Assembly (NCBI GenBank): GCA_934436245.1 | Contig: CAKSAM010000003.1 | Coordinates: forward strand, 69,497 to 133,496 | DNA from: an uncultured Acetatifactor sp. | GTDB lineage: Bacteria; Bacillota; Clostridia; Lachnospirales; Lachnospiraceae | Length of the DNA stretch: 64,000 bases | Direction of reading: 5' to 3' | Shown: positions 53,852-62,790 of the stretch, piece after piece | Layout: every line of letters starts with the position of its first letter | Numbering within the stretch: position 1 is the first letter of the stretch | Notes under the pieces: model-generated | The model's database searches: none | What the model was told of the DNA's origin: nothing | Seen by the model: only the letters and a program-made list of their open reading frames with translations | Position numbers and translations under genes: made by a program

Positions 53852-55045
53852 CTACAAGTCACTTTTTAGAATATTAATAAGCTGACGAATTTCTTCCTCA
53901 GTAGTGTATTTATTTAACGTAATTCTCAACACCTTTGACACTTTGTCTTCCAATCCCAAAGCTGTTATTACATATGAAGGTTCACCCGCACTACACGCAG
54001 ACCCCGTTGATAATGCAAACTTGTCGCTAATATGTTTTATAAATCTCTCATTGTTAAAATCCTTCCTATCAACAACTATGCTTATTATTCCAGGTAGCCT
54101 TCTTTCAGACGGATTAGTTAATGAAATATCAGGAATTGCATTTATACCTCTCACCATAACCTGATCCAACTGCATAATTCTTCGTTCATTTGCTTTCAAA
54201 TCTCGTACGGCTATTTCTGCTGCTTTACCAAATCCGACAATATTATGAACAGCTAAAGTTCCTGCCCTAAAACCGTTTTCTTGTTCTCCACCATGCATAA
54301 ATGCTGTAATAGGAGGAATACCATATGCATCACTCTTTAAAAAAGCAGCTCCTACTCCTTTAGGCCCATAAATTTTATGTGCTGAACATGATGCAAAATC
54401 AATACCCAAGTCATGAACATCTATTTCCATTTTCCCAATGGCCTGCGTTAAATCAGAATGAATTGCAATTCCCTTTTTTATGCATAACTTAGCAATTTCA
54501 GAAATATTACTAATAGCCCCAACCTCATTATTTACATAGATAACCGACACCATTGCTGTATTATCCTTAATTGCCTTCTCAACTGCTGTTGCTAAAATCT
54601 CTCCCGTCTCTGTAATGTCAATGAAAGAAGCTTCATATCCTCTATCAACGGATTTTTTTCCACCAAATAGAGTAACTGTAGGATCATTATTAGAATACAA
54701 ATCACCGTTAAGATATTTACACGTATTTAAAGTTGCTTTATGTTCGGCTACCGATGTGATGATATGGTTTTTTCCATCTCCGTAATATCTGCGATAATCC
54801 ATATATCCTTTTATGATAAAATTTGTACTTTCGGTTGCTCCTGCAGTAAAAATTATCTCTTCTGGTTTTGCGCCTATGAGCTTAGCCACCTGAATACGAG
54901 CTTCTTCAACAGCATTCCGTGCATTAACAGCCTTGCAATAATACTTGCTTGATGGATTTCCATATTCTTCTCTTAGATAAGGCAGCATGGCCTCGAATAC
55001 TTCTTCGTCAACCGGCGAAGTTGCACTATTATCAAAATAAATCAT
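53852..55045 (-). CDS. dndA: DndA-type cysteine desulfurase (IscS/NifS class)
   Basis: This is a 397-residue PLP cysteine desulfurase. The PLP lysine lies in SCSAHKIYGPKGVGA and the catalytic cysteine in STGSACSAGEP, which is the group I (IscS/DndA) type rather than SufS. It supplies sulfur for DNA phosphorothioation, probably through DndC. It starts directly after the DUF262 gene stop (TAG ATG adjacent), inside the dnd operon, so the system does not depend on housekeeping SufS. The order C-D-E-A is that described for archaeal DndCDEA clusters. Confidence 0.9.
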   Translation of the reverse strand: MIYFDNSATSPVDEEVFEAMLPYLREEYGNPSSKYYCKAVNARNAVEEARIQVAKLIGAKPEEIIFTAGATESTNFIIKGYMDYRRYYGDGKNHIITSVAEHKATLNTCKYLNGDLYSNNDPTVTLFGGKKSVDRGYEASFIDITETGEILATAVEKAIKDNTAMVSVIYVNNEVGAISNISEIAKLCIKKGIAIHSDLTQAIGKMEIDVHDLGIDFASCSAHKIYGPKGVGAAFLKSDAYGIPPITAFMHGGEQENGFRAGTLAVHNIVGFGKAAEIAVRDLKANERRIMQLDQVMVRGINAIPDISLTNPSERRLPGIISIVVDRKDFNNERFIKHISDKFALSTGSACSAGEPSYVITALGLEDKVSKVLRITLNKYTTEEEIRQLINILKSDL

Positions 55046-57019
55046 CTAGTCTTTCACCCTCCATTCTGGCGGATTATTTTCTTTAGAATATCTCAGTTCT
55101 AACTTTGAGACTTCTTCTATGTACCTCTTCAATTCTAGTAAAAAATCATTTGTATAATACTCTTTGACAGCTTTTTTTGCTGCCATTTTTGATTTAATTT
55201 CATTAAGGTTTCTAGGGTATTTGCCATTGATAAAAATCTCTTTAGCTTTCTTATAATACTGATATACAAGCTCATTTGCAAAAATAGTCTTGCCTTTCTT
55301 ATCAAGCTCCTCTATCTTTTCTACAATGGTTCCATCTCCTAAGGCGCTATTTTCATGTTTATCTAAATATAAATAATTTATGGGATATGAAATAATCTTT
55401 TTAACCTTTGCAGGACATTTTATTATAGCGACCTCACCTTCTCCATAATGAAACTCATAATTTTCGCTTTGATTTACAAAAAAATGTTCTGCCGAAATTG
55501 TTCTATCCTCAAGATACTCTTTTAATCGACCTTCATTTGGCACATATAACTCTTTTTTTCCTGCCGTTGGTAAAATATACTGCCTTACAGCAAATATGTG
55601 TTTTGGCAAAAATTGCCCACTTGTTTTTGTAATCATTTTATTAAGTTTTGTTGGTTTATCATATATAATTTTATGAATATCCTCATTATATTTTTGTGTC
55701 GCTAATTCTCTTAGTTCCTTCATCCAATCTTTACTTAATACTATACGAACCAACTGTGGAGAAGCCTTTTTGCCTTGAGTGGTCACAAACAAAATAGCTA
55801 AAACATATATGTAATATATTATTTTATAATCTTGTTCCTCTGCCACTTCCTTATTCATCACCTCTAAAAAATACTTTGTTGCAAGAATTTTGGGGACTTC
55901 GTTATCCATTTTTAAAATTGTATTTAAAATGTAATATGCTGAATTTGCCACCGCACTATTTTTTCCCCCAAAATATATCAAAAATTCAGGATAAATCATG
56001 CCATGAGAATCAGATATTGCTTCAAAGCATTTAACACACGCCTCAATTTCTTCCATAGCCGTTTCACAAAAATGAGCATCATCTATAGCCTCAATAATAT
56101 GTGTACCTATCTTGATATCCTCATTATCACTTCCTATATTTTTGGTCAATTTTAACTCTGGTGTTAACTTTGTAAGCTCATATTTAAGATATTTATTAAT
56201 AACACACGCAAAGAAATGGAAATAGAACGTGTTATTAGGATAATTTGTTTCGTTTAGATTCCATCTTTTTATCGCCCTCTGAACATTTTTCCATTTTTCT
56301 GTCATAAGCTGATAATCTTTTCTAAACAATTCCGCTTTTAATATATCAATACTATCCAATTTTACAGCTTTAGCATTTAAATCTAAGTAATAATCAACGC
56401 ATATTGAATTTGAAGTTATTCCTCCACTTTCATTGCTCAAAATAACATTAAAGCTACTTCTTAACAATTTATCAAGCAAAGTAGCCCTCTTTCTAGGAGA
56501 CACGTCCTCAATGCATCTTTCTAAAGTATCCCAGATTTCTTTTAGTGCATTCCGTTGATCCAAAATATCCTTTTTTGTGCATTCTTCCAGTATTCCTTTT
56601 TCACACATCCGTTTTTCATCAAAACCACATTCTAACATTTCACCAAAAGACTCTAATGTTTCATTATAATATTCGCATAAATTAATTGAACGAACATTTC
56701 CCGTCTTTTCCAATGCGTTTATAAATAACAGTAACACTGTTATTCTTTGCTGACCATCAATTATTTCAAACCGCGTATCACTCGTTTTACTAATAAGAAT
56801 ACTTCCTAGAAACTTTTCCGAATTACATATATTTTCAAATAAAGTTTCAACATTTATAGCTTTCCATCGTATTTCTCTCTGATATCCCGGAACTACCCAT
56901 ACCCTATTTTCAGGAAGAAAAAACTTTTCCGTTCCGCTCTTTCTTTTCATCTCTATCTCACATACGGAGTTAGTTATAAATTCTTCCACCGTGAGAATTG
57001 TACTTAAATTCATCTCCAT
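55046..57019 (-). CDS. DUF262 (DGQQR) NTPase-like protein
   Basis: The 657-residue protein has a DUF262/ParB-Srx-like N-terminal half with VVPGYQREIRW (about 43-53) and the nucleotide motif IDGQQRITVL (about 87-96). The same motif occurs in GmrS, BrxU and the PT-sensing SspE. The C-terminal half is helical and I see no HNH (DUF1524) nuclease motif, unlike GmrD or SspE. It sits between dndE and dndA and has no DndB features (DGQHR). A role as PT- or NTP-dependent regulator or sensor is inferred. The start could also be two codons in, at 57013. Confidence 0.75.
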   Translation of the reverse strand: MEMNLSTILTVEEFITNSVCEIEMKRKSGTEKFFLPENRVWVVPGYQREIRWKAINVETLFENICNSEKFLGSILISKTSDTRFEIIDGQQRITVLLLFINALEKTGNVRSINLCEYYNETLESFGEMLECGFDEKRMCEKGILEECTKKDILDQRNALKEIWDTLERCIEDVSPRKRATLLDKLLRSSFNVILSNESGGITSNSICVDYYLDLNAKAVKLDSIDILKAELFRKDYQLMTEKWKNVQRAIKRWNLNETNYPNNTFYFHFFACVINKYLKYELTKLTPELKLTKNIGSDNEDIKIGTHIIEAIDDAHFCETAMEEIEACVKCFEAISDSHGMIYPEFLIYFGGKNSAVANSAYYILNTILKMDNEVPKILATKYFLEVMNKEVAEEQDYKIIYYIYVLAILFVTTQGKKASPQLVRIVLSKDWMKELRELATQKYNEDIHKIIYDKPTKLNKMITKTSGQFLPKHIFAVRQYILPTAGKKELYVPNEGRLKEYLEDRTISAEHFFVNQSENYEFHYGEGEVAIIKCPAKVKKIISYPINYLYLDKHENSALGDGTIVEKIEELDKKGKTIFANELVYQYYKKAKEIFINGKYPRNLNEIKSKMAAKKAVKEYYTNDFLLELKRYIEEVSKLELRYSKENNPPEWRVKD

Positions 57020-57021
57020 AA

Positions 57022-57402
57022 TTATACCGTATCTCCTACCCCTAATACTTGAAGAATATATTTATCAATACTTCCTGCATGATTATACATATCAAGTAAT
57101 AGTTCGCTTCCTCTATCAATATGTGCCTTAACATATCTAGGGAAAAATTCCTCTTCCGGCAAATATCTTCCCTCAACCTCCTCAATTAAAACCTTGAAAT
57201 ACGTTTCATTATCGCCGGTAATCGTCTGCCTATTAAGATCCAAACCGTCTGAGTCCGACTCAAAATTCTCAACCGATGTATTTTCCTTTAGTGACCATGC
57301 AATAGCATGTTTCACTAAAGTATACGGTTTATAATTTGTTCTATTTTCTAACTCCTGGAAGATCTCCTGCGTTCTTTTTGATGTTTTTAATCTAAATACC
57401 AT
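57022..57402 (-). CDS. dndE: DndE, DNA phosphorothioation protein
   Basis: The 126-residue protein matches DndE: FRLKTSKRTQEIFQEL at the N terminus, YTLVKHAIAWSLKE, and a C-terminal ARYVKAHIDRGSELLLDM-like stretch. DndE is needed for PT modification and was proposed to bind nicked DNA. It is tightly packed between dndD and the DUF262 gene, with gaps of 2-3 bp. Confidence 0.85.
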   Translation of the reverse strand: MVFRLKTSKRTQEIFQELENRTNYKPYTLVKHAIAWSLKENTSVENFESDSDGLDLNRQTITGDNETYFKVLIEEVEGRYLPEEEFFPRYVKAHIDRGSELLLDMYNHAGSIDKYILQVLGVGDTV

Positions 57403-57405
57403 TAC

Positions 57406-59550
57406 CTACTCCTCGAAAAAATAATGTTGTTCCACAGTCGTTCTGTTTTGGCTTTCGTCATTTATAAGAAGATATTCTTTAGCAATATATGGCTTTATAA
57501 TCTCATAATACTCTTCATTAATTTCTTCATCTGTTGAAAGAATCACAACCTGCTTGCTAATATTGGGGAAAAATTTCTCAGATATTTCTTTTCTGTGATT
57601 AGCATCAATACGCGCGTATGGCGTATCAATAATAAAAGGAATATCTTGACCTGATAATTCAATAATTGCCCAATACAATGAAAGAATAAATATCTGGCGT
57701 TCTCCTTTTGACAAGCGGCTAATATCAACCCGTTTATACAAATCGTAAGTACTATTTTGGTTATCGACTTCAAGTGCCTGTTGCAATTGAGATACTTCAC
57801 AAACTTTATATTTCTTATAAAGGAGCTCCATTCCTTGCTTACCAATTTCCGATGCAAATACATCTTTTCCAAGGTTCTTTATTAAGTGAATTAACTCAGT
57901 GTTAGTATATTTAACGTTCTGATAAAGATTAAATTGATAATCATCCTCTATTTCAATATGTGTAATTAAATTATTCTTTCTGTATATATGTCGCAAGTTT
58001 TCAACTATGAGTTTTTCAAGACTCCTCTTAATCGATTTTGTTTTGTTATCCAATACTTCTCCCATGATATGAGATAAGCCCATGCTTAATTTAACTACAT
58101 TCTTATTCTGGACACTATCCTTAATTGCCTGAAATGCCTGATCCCTCCGTTGAACAGCAATCCCTAGTTCCTCCTTCATTGCCATAAGGCGTGCCTCAGA
58201 CTCATGGATTCTGGATGAAATATTATCTTTCTTTTTAAGTAAAATATTTTCCTTTTTTGCAAATTTTCCTGCATCTTCATCGCTCATTGCGCTCTTAAGA
58301 ATACGATTGATTTCCATCGTTCTATCAGCAGCATATTTTCTTTTCTTTACTAGTTCTATCATAGAATCCGTATCAAAATCTTCAATCGAGGAAATCATTG
58401 CATTTACCCTGCCTAAATCTTCCTTTGAAAGATCATGTACTGGTTGTGCACCTTCCTTAAATCCTTTGGGTTTAAACTTTTTAAACAAAAAGTCCATCAA
58501 AGCATCAACCGTATCCTCACTGACTTCCTGATTTTCATTTAAAGCCTTCTTAATCTCCTGGCGGTTCAACTTTTGCTGAACATAGTAATATATTTCCCCC
58601 TTCTCCTCAAAATCTAACTGCTCAGTAATTCTTCCAGTAAAATCTTGAAGAATAAAAAAAGGCATTAATCCTTCTACAAACATTTTGATTTTTGTAAGTG
58701 ACTCTGTTTTTGTATGCTCCGCCTCAGTAAATTCTTTTATTAATGCTTGTCGTTCCACTTCTGTTATTCCACCAGCATTTTTAAAAGCAGTTTCTATCTC
58801 AATCAATTCTGTCTCGACTTTTTCTAATTCATCCTTGTCTGAAGCAATCTGTGCCTCAAGATCTGCAAAGTATATTTCTATTTCGTCGACATTCTTACGT
58901 AATTCCTTGTAGTAAGAATATATTTCTTCTTCCTCTTTACTTGATGCCTTTCCTGCATAGCCTGTAGTATATTTTCTGATTATTTCAAAAACGTCTAGTC
59001 CGCATAGGGTATATACTGCATTTTTAACGTAAGAATTATATGTGCTTGTTGAAAAAACACTTCCAACTTCTTCACCATCAAATAAAAAGAATTCAAACAA
59101 ATCTGGTGGGATCATGCTTTGTAAATAATTCTGAAAATAAGATAGTTCTTGCCCATCCAATATACGATCTTCTGTTTTTACATAATACTTTTCATCTAAT
59201 TTTTGCTTTGCATAATTCCATTCTCTGGTAATCTCATATTCCTTAATTTCTCTTTCTACCATCAGTGAAACAGATATCTGCACTTTTGACTTAACAACAT
59301 CCTTTTGAAAGGCTCTTGAATTAATGCAGTCCTTAATCTTTGTAATATATTTTGGATTTATGCCCACATACCCAAATGAGAGAGGTCCATATAAAGCAAG
59401 CTTAATTGCCATAAATAAAGACGTTTTACCGGCACCATTCTTGCCACCTATCAAAATAATGTTTTTACTACTATTTTCACTTGTAAAATCAAACTCATTT
59501 AGTCCTTCATAAGAGTTGAAATTATACAACACTATTTTATTTATTTTCAT
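57406..59550 (-). CDS. dndD: DndD, SMC/RecF-like ATPase for DNA phosphorothioation
   Basis: The 714-residue protein has Walker A GGKNGAGKTSLF near the N terminus, a long central coiled coil and hinge region, and C-terminal ABC signature LSKGERQI and Walker B FIIDTPYARID with ILSTDEE. It is an SMC-like ATPase that probably opens or nicks DNA for sulfur insertion. The ATG at 59550 has AAGGAG 7 bp upstream; a TTG two codons earlier is less likely. It overlaps the dndC 3' end by 14 bp. Confidence 0.92.
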   Translation of the reverse strand: MKINKIVLYNFNSYEGLNEFDFTSENSSKNIILIGGKNGAGKTSLFMAIKLALYGPLSFGYVGINPKYITKIKDCINSRAFQKDVVKSKVQISVSLMVEREIKEYEITREWNYAKQKLDEKYYVKTEDRILDGQELSYFQNYLQSMIPPDLFEFFLFDGEEVGSVFSTSTYNSYVKNAVYTLCGLDVFEIIRKYTTGYAGKASSKEEEEIYSYYKELRKNVDEIEIYFADLEAQIASDKDELEKVETELIEIETAFKNAGGITEVERQALIKEFTEAEHTKTESLTKIKMFVEGLMPFFILQDFTGRITEQLDFEEKGEIYYYVQQKLNRQEIKKALNENQEVSEDTVDALMDFLFKKFKPKGFKEGAQPVHDLSKEDLGRVNAMISSIEDFDTDSMIELVKKRKYAADRTMEINRILKSAMSDEDAGKFAKKENILLKKKDNISSRIHESEARLMAMKEELGIAVQRRDQAFQAIKDSVQNKNVVKLSMGLSHIMGEVLDNKTKSIKRSLEKLIVENLRHIYRKNNLITHIEIEDDYQFNLYQNVKYTNTELIHLIKNLGKDVFASEIGKQGMELLYKKYKVCEVSQLQQALEVDNQNSTYDLYKRVDISRLSKGERQIFILSLYWAIIELSGQDIPFIIDTPYARIDANHRKEISEKFFPNISKQVVILSTDEEINEEYYEIIKPYIAKEYLLINDESQNRTTVEQHYFFEE

Positions 59551-60928
59551 CTTCAATCTCCTTCAGGATTTCATGATGTAGCCATTGCTGATTAAGTAAT
59601 CGTTCCAAAGCGTCCTTCATAATTCTCTGGTTTGAATAATTTTTATTATGATATACCGACAAAATAATGTTTCTAACTAAATCAAATGGGACGTCATTAA
59701 TCGCTGCTAGTCTTTCCAATTCTTCTATTGTCTTTTCATCAAGTAAAGGCTTTTTGTATTGATACCATGGTAATTTTTCACCTGTTAATTCTTCATATAA
59801 TTCAACAAGTGTTCTTCTTGAAAGATCTAATTCAGCATCCCAAATTTCATCTATTGCCTTAAGTTCTTCTTGTGTAATAAGCCTATACCCCATTTTCTGT
59901 TGCGTTTCAATAAGCTTTGTCAATATGAGTTTTCTTGCCTTCCAAGTGAATGGACCATAGCCCATTTCTCCAGTTTTTGTTTCATAAACTGTACCGTTTC
60001 TACGTTTTTTTTCACGGTATTCATCTTTATCGCGAATACTCATAATCCATGTTCTGAACTCAGCTAATGGAATTAACTCTCTATGTCCACTTTTAATAAA
60101 TCCATTTAACGATTTATCATCCTTAACGACAGTACACACCCAGCATCCAAATCTAGAATTTCCACATGACTGAGTTTGTCCCCCTGCATGGATTCCTGCA
60201 AATGGGCATTCACCACTGTCAGCATCTGCATACAAAGATACAAGTTCGTTATTATTAGATCCCCACGGCGTTTTTCCACCATCAAGTTTTAGCAGGACAT
60301 CCCAAACATCATCAGTCGTCAATTCAACAATTGGGTTATATACATATGCATCCTTAATAGTCTCATGTCTATTCATAAGGCGCTTGGCTAATTCTCTTCC
60401 TTCAATGCGTCTTCTACGTGCTTCACTTTCTGCTTTTCGAACGCCCAAAAGAACAACAACTTCTTCTCCCTCTTTTTTTATTACATCTCTAATATAATCA
60501 GCACTAGGATTAATTTTTAATCTATCGGTACACCATCTAAACGTTCCATTCATTCTAGGTGTAGGAAATCCTCTACCAATAACATTTGCCCAAAAAGAAT
60601 TATCTGCTGGAGGCGTTACCATAGTGGATATAATAGGTAAATCGTCATTAACAGCCGCCTCGCCAAGCAGTTTATTCATCTTACTAAGGTATATTTTAAT
60701 TAATGGGTTCTCTATAAGTGTGTCTGATGATACAATATAAACATTTTTGTTCCTCTCTTTTTTAGGAAGAGTCAATAGCATCTTATATACCAACTCAACA
60801 ACAGTTGTGGAATCCTTTCCTCCACTATATCCAATAACCCACGGGCGTCTATCCGACTGATAAACGTATTTAATTTCATCTATCAGTTCTTCTATGGAAT
60901 TTTCATTAAAATAACTATTCGTCGCCAT
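59537..60928 (-). CDS. dndC: DndC, PAPS-reductase-like ATP pyrophosphatase
   Basis: The 463-residue protein has the PP-loop SGGKDSTTV (about 35-43). A cysteine-rich segment, CPFAGIHAGGQTQSCGNSRF followed by GCWVC, probably holds the DndC Fe-S cluster. DndC activates the DNA phosphate and passes sulfur from DndA. The start is preceded by GAGGAAAC and overlaps the regulator gene by 14 bp, so it is the first structural gene of the operon. Confidence 0.93.
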   Translation of the reverse strand: MATNSYFNENSIEELIDEIKYVYQSDRRPWVIGYSGGKDSTTVVELVYKMLLTLPKKERNKNVYIVSSDTLIENPLIKIYLSKMNKLLGEAAVNDDLPIISTMVTPPADNSFWANVIGRGFPTPRMNGTFRWCTDRLKINPSADYIRDVIKKEGEEVVVLLGVRKAESEARRRRIEGRELAKRLMNRHETIKDAYVYNPIVELTTDDVWDVLLKLDGGKTPWGSNNNELVSLYADADSGECPFAGIHAGGQTQSCGNSRFGCWVCTVVKDDKSLNGFIKSGHRELIPLAEFRTWIMSIRDKDEYREKKRRNGTVYETKTGEMGYGPFTWKARKLILTKLIETQQKMGYRLITQEELKAIDEIWDAELDLSRRTLVELYEELTGEKLPWYQYKKPLLDEKTIEELERLAAINDVPFDLVRNIILSVYHNKNYSNQRIMKDALERLLNQQWLHHEILKEIEDENK

Positions 60929-61253
60929 TATTGTTTCCTCGATACTGAGCCACTTGACTTAACAATCCAAGACTCAGCTCCTTTCCTTCATCATCCATCT
61001 GTTTAATATAACTAATAATTTTTTTCTCTACGCCATCCGTATCATCACCAAAGAATTCTCTTCCCACCAATTGATCAAGTGATATATTATAAATATCAGC
61101 AATTTTTTTAAGTTGTTCAATATCCGGTGTTGTAACCCCTCTTTCAATGTTACTAATAACTTGCTGTGAAACATTTAGCATTTCAGCTAGTTCTATCTGT
61201 TTGATTTTTTTACTCTTTCTTATTTCTGCTAATCGTTTTCCTACCGTCTGCAT
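60915..61253 (-). CDS. XRE-family transcriptional regulator of the PT operon
   Basis: The 112-residue protein has an HTH_3 domain (GKRLAEIRKSKKIKQIELAE ... VSQQVISNIERG ... LKKIADIYNISLDQL). It is the leader gene of the dnd operon and is likely its repressor. I chose the ATG at 61253 (GGAG 9 bp upstream). Starts at 61268 and 61316 exist, but 61316 lies only about 5 bp from the predicted transcription start. AT-rich inverted repeats upstream are candidate operators. Confidence 0.85.
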   Translation of the reverse strand: MQTVGKRLAEIRKSKKIKQIELAEMLNVSQQVISNIERGVTTPDIEQLKKIADIYNISLDQLVGREFFGDDTDGVEKKIISYIKQMDDEGKELSLGLLSQVAQYRGNNNGDE

Positions 61254-61327
61254 TTCTTTATACTCCATCTTACTAAATGATACAAAGGAAATAATCACCC
61301 CAGTATGTATTGTCATATCAAATACAA

Positions 61328-61356
61328 ATTATACACAAAAATTGTAAAAAATACAA
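61328..61356 (-). promoter_or_regulatory. Promoter of the XRE-dnd operon
   Basis: TTGTAT (61351-61356) and TATAAT (61328-61333) on the minus strand are 17 bp apart. Copies of AATACAAAT lie around the start site and recur in the inverted repeat upstream. An ATACACAA (61331-61338) / TTGTGTAT (about 61372-61379) pair flanks the -35. Confidence 0.6.
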
Positions 61357-61380
61357 TAAAATTGTGTATTCCGGTAGTTT

Positions 61381-61428
61381 ACTAACAATATATTTGTATG
61401 TTATGATAAATACAAATATATTGTTAGT
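61381..61428. repeat. Perfect 19-bp inverted repeat between divergent XRE and PAPS-reductase-like genes
   Basis: The arms 61381-61399 and 61410-61428 are exact inverse complements around a 10-base centre. A plus-strand -10-like TATGAT (61402-61407) lies in the centre, with a weak TTACTA 17 bp upstream. This is a probable regulator operator for both directions. It is too far from a T run to be a normal terminator. Confidence 0.75.
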
Positions 61429-61466
61429 CTTTAATTTAAATTATAGCACAGAAAGGAAATTCAAAA

Positions 61467-62468
61467 ATGTTTTGTAAAAAATGTTTAAAAGAACTTACTA
61501 CTGATAACGTTTATTCTTCAGACTCAAGATACTGTATAACGTGTGGTACAGAACACACAATGTATCTTTCTGAACGTAGACAAACTTTAATTTCTTTACG
61601 TGAAATGAGTCTTCAGGCCAAAATAATTCAGACGAAATATCTTATCAAATGTGCCGTTACAGAATTCGGTCTCAATAAAGTATATGTGTCTTACTCAGGC
61701 GGAAAAGATTCTACTGTCCTTTCGCACATTGCTAAAAGTATGTATCCCAATATTTTACATTTATTTGCAAATACAACGAATGAGTATCCTGAAACCATTG
61801 AACATATCCATTGGGAAAAAGAGGAAAATGGTACAAATATTATTACGGTGATTCCCAAAGATGCATGTGGCAATATATGGACATTTCAAAGAGTCGTGGA
61901 AGAATATGGCTATCCTATGTTTTCTAAACGGGTTTCGAATGCAATAAGAACATATCAACATGCGTTATCACCACGTACAAAGCTAAATGCACAAGAGTAT
62001 ATAAATAGAAATTTCAAAAAATATGATAAATACAAAGATTTACCAATATCAGATAAATGTTGTGATAAGCTCAAGAAAGAGCCTCTTCGCAAAAAAGCTA
62101 ATGAACTCGGGCTAAAATGCGCCATTTTAGGAATTCGAACTTCAGAAAGTTATCAAAGAGAAAAAGATTGGTTAGAAAATGGGTGTAATGTTTTTCACAA
62201 ACGAAAAGATAATCAATGCCGACCTCTATCATTTTGGACCGATGACGACATTCTCGAATATATTGAAAGATATAATGTCAAGATATCAAAATTGTATGAA
62301 ATGGGTTATTCAAGAAACGGCTGTATGTATTGTGGTTTTGGGGTTCATCTCGAACCAGACGGACATAATCGGTATCAAAAACTGAAGAACACACATCCAG
62401 TTCAATACAGTTATTTCATTAAAACATTTGGTGATTTAATGGTTGAATTTGAAATTAGCGTGGCTTAA
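61467..62468 (+). CDS. PAPS-reductase-like PP-loop protein with N-terminal zinc ribbon
   Basis: The 333-residue protein begins with two CxxC pairs (CKKCLKE, YCITCGTE), followed by a PP-loop ATP pyrophosphatase domain with SYSGGKDSTVLSH (about 72-84). Later cysteines occur in SDKCCDKLKKEP and NGCMYCGFG. It is related to, but distinct from, DndC in the same cluster. It may modify or activate the sulfur or phosphate substrate, or make a signal nucleotide; no function is established. AAAGGA precedes the start. It is transcribed away from the dnd operon across the 19-bp inverted repeat. Confidence 0.8.
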   Translation: MFCKKCLKELTTDNVYSSDSRYCITCGTEHTMYLSERRQTLISLREMSLQAKIIQTKYLIKCAVTEFGLNKVYVSYSGGKDSTVLSHIAKSMYPNILHLFANTTNEYPETIEHIHWEKEENGTNIITVIPKDACGNIWTFQRVVEEYGYPMFSKRVSNAIRTYQHALSPRTKLNAQEYINRNFKKYDKYKDLPISDKCCDKLKKEPLRKKANELGLKCAILGIRTSESYQREKDWLENGCNVFHKRKDNQCRPLSFWTDDDILEYIERYNVKISKLYEMGYSRNGCMYCGFGVHLEPDGHNRYQKLKNTHPVQYSYFIKTFGDLMVEFEISVA

Positions 62469-62631
62469 AATGTTGCTATCCAGAATTTAAGAAGTGCCTC
62501 AAAGTGTTAACTTTAGGGTGATTATTGACATAAGCCTATTATTGTAAACTCTTCCGCGATAATGTAAAAATAGCTATATATTCAATTCCAAATTAGAACC
62601 AGCATATGCTTCTTTCCCACCGTTCTTTCAC

Positions 62632-62790
62632 CTAGGCTAGATTGATCTGTGGGTATTCATACGATTCCAATTTTTCAAGAACAATCGCTTGATCGCCCCA
62701 CCTTCGGCTGATATAAGTCACTGTCTCCCGGAGGACATAGTTCGGATATGCAATTAAGAATTGATCTTTTTCAGGAATAGATTCAACCAT
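62632..62790 (-). CDS. Small ORF or gene fragment at the island edge (52 aa)
   Basis: The frame starts MVESIPEKDQFLIAYPNYVL and ends EKLESYEYPQINLA. It overlaps the last 37 bases of the methyltransferase gene and has a purine-rich AGGGAAGAAAG before its ATG. The sequence looks protein-like and is less AT-rich than the PT genes. I do not recognise it. It is either a small coupled gene or the 3' fragment of a gene cut by island insertion. Confidence 0.35.
   Translation of the reverse strand: MVESIPEKDQFLIAYPNYVLRETVTYISRRWGDQAIVLEKLESYEYPQINLA

Noticed and set aside
55046..57019. DndB assignment for the gene between dndE and dndA
   Set aside because: DndB proteins carry a DGQHR-type domain; this one has DGQQR in a DUF262 context with PGYQREIRW, so DUF262 fits better.
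61467..62468. A second complete dnd modification set on the plus strand
   Set aside because: Only one PP-loop gene is present there; no further dnd-like genes follow before the methyltransferase.
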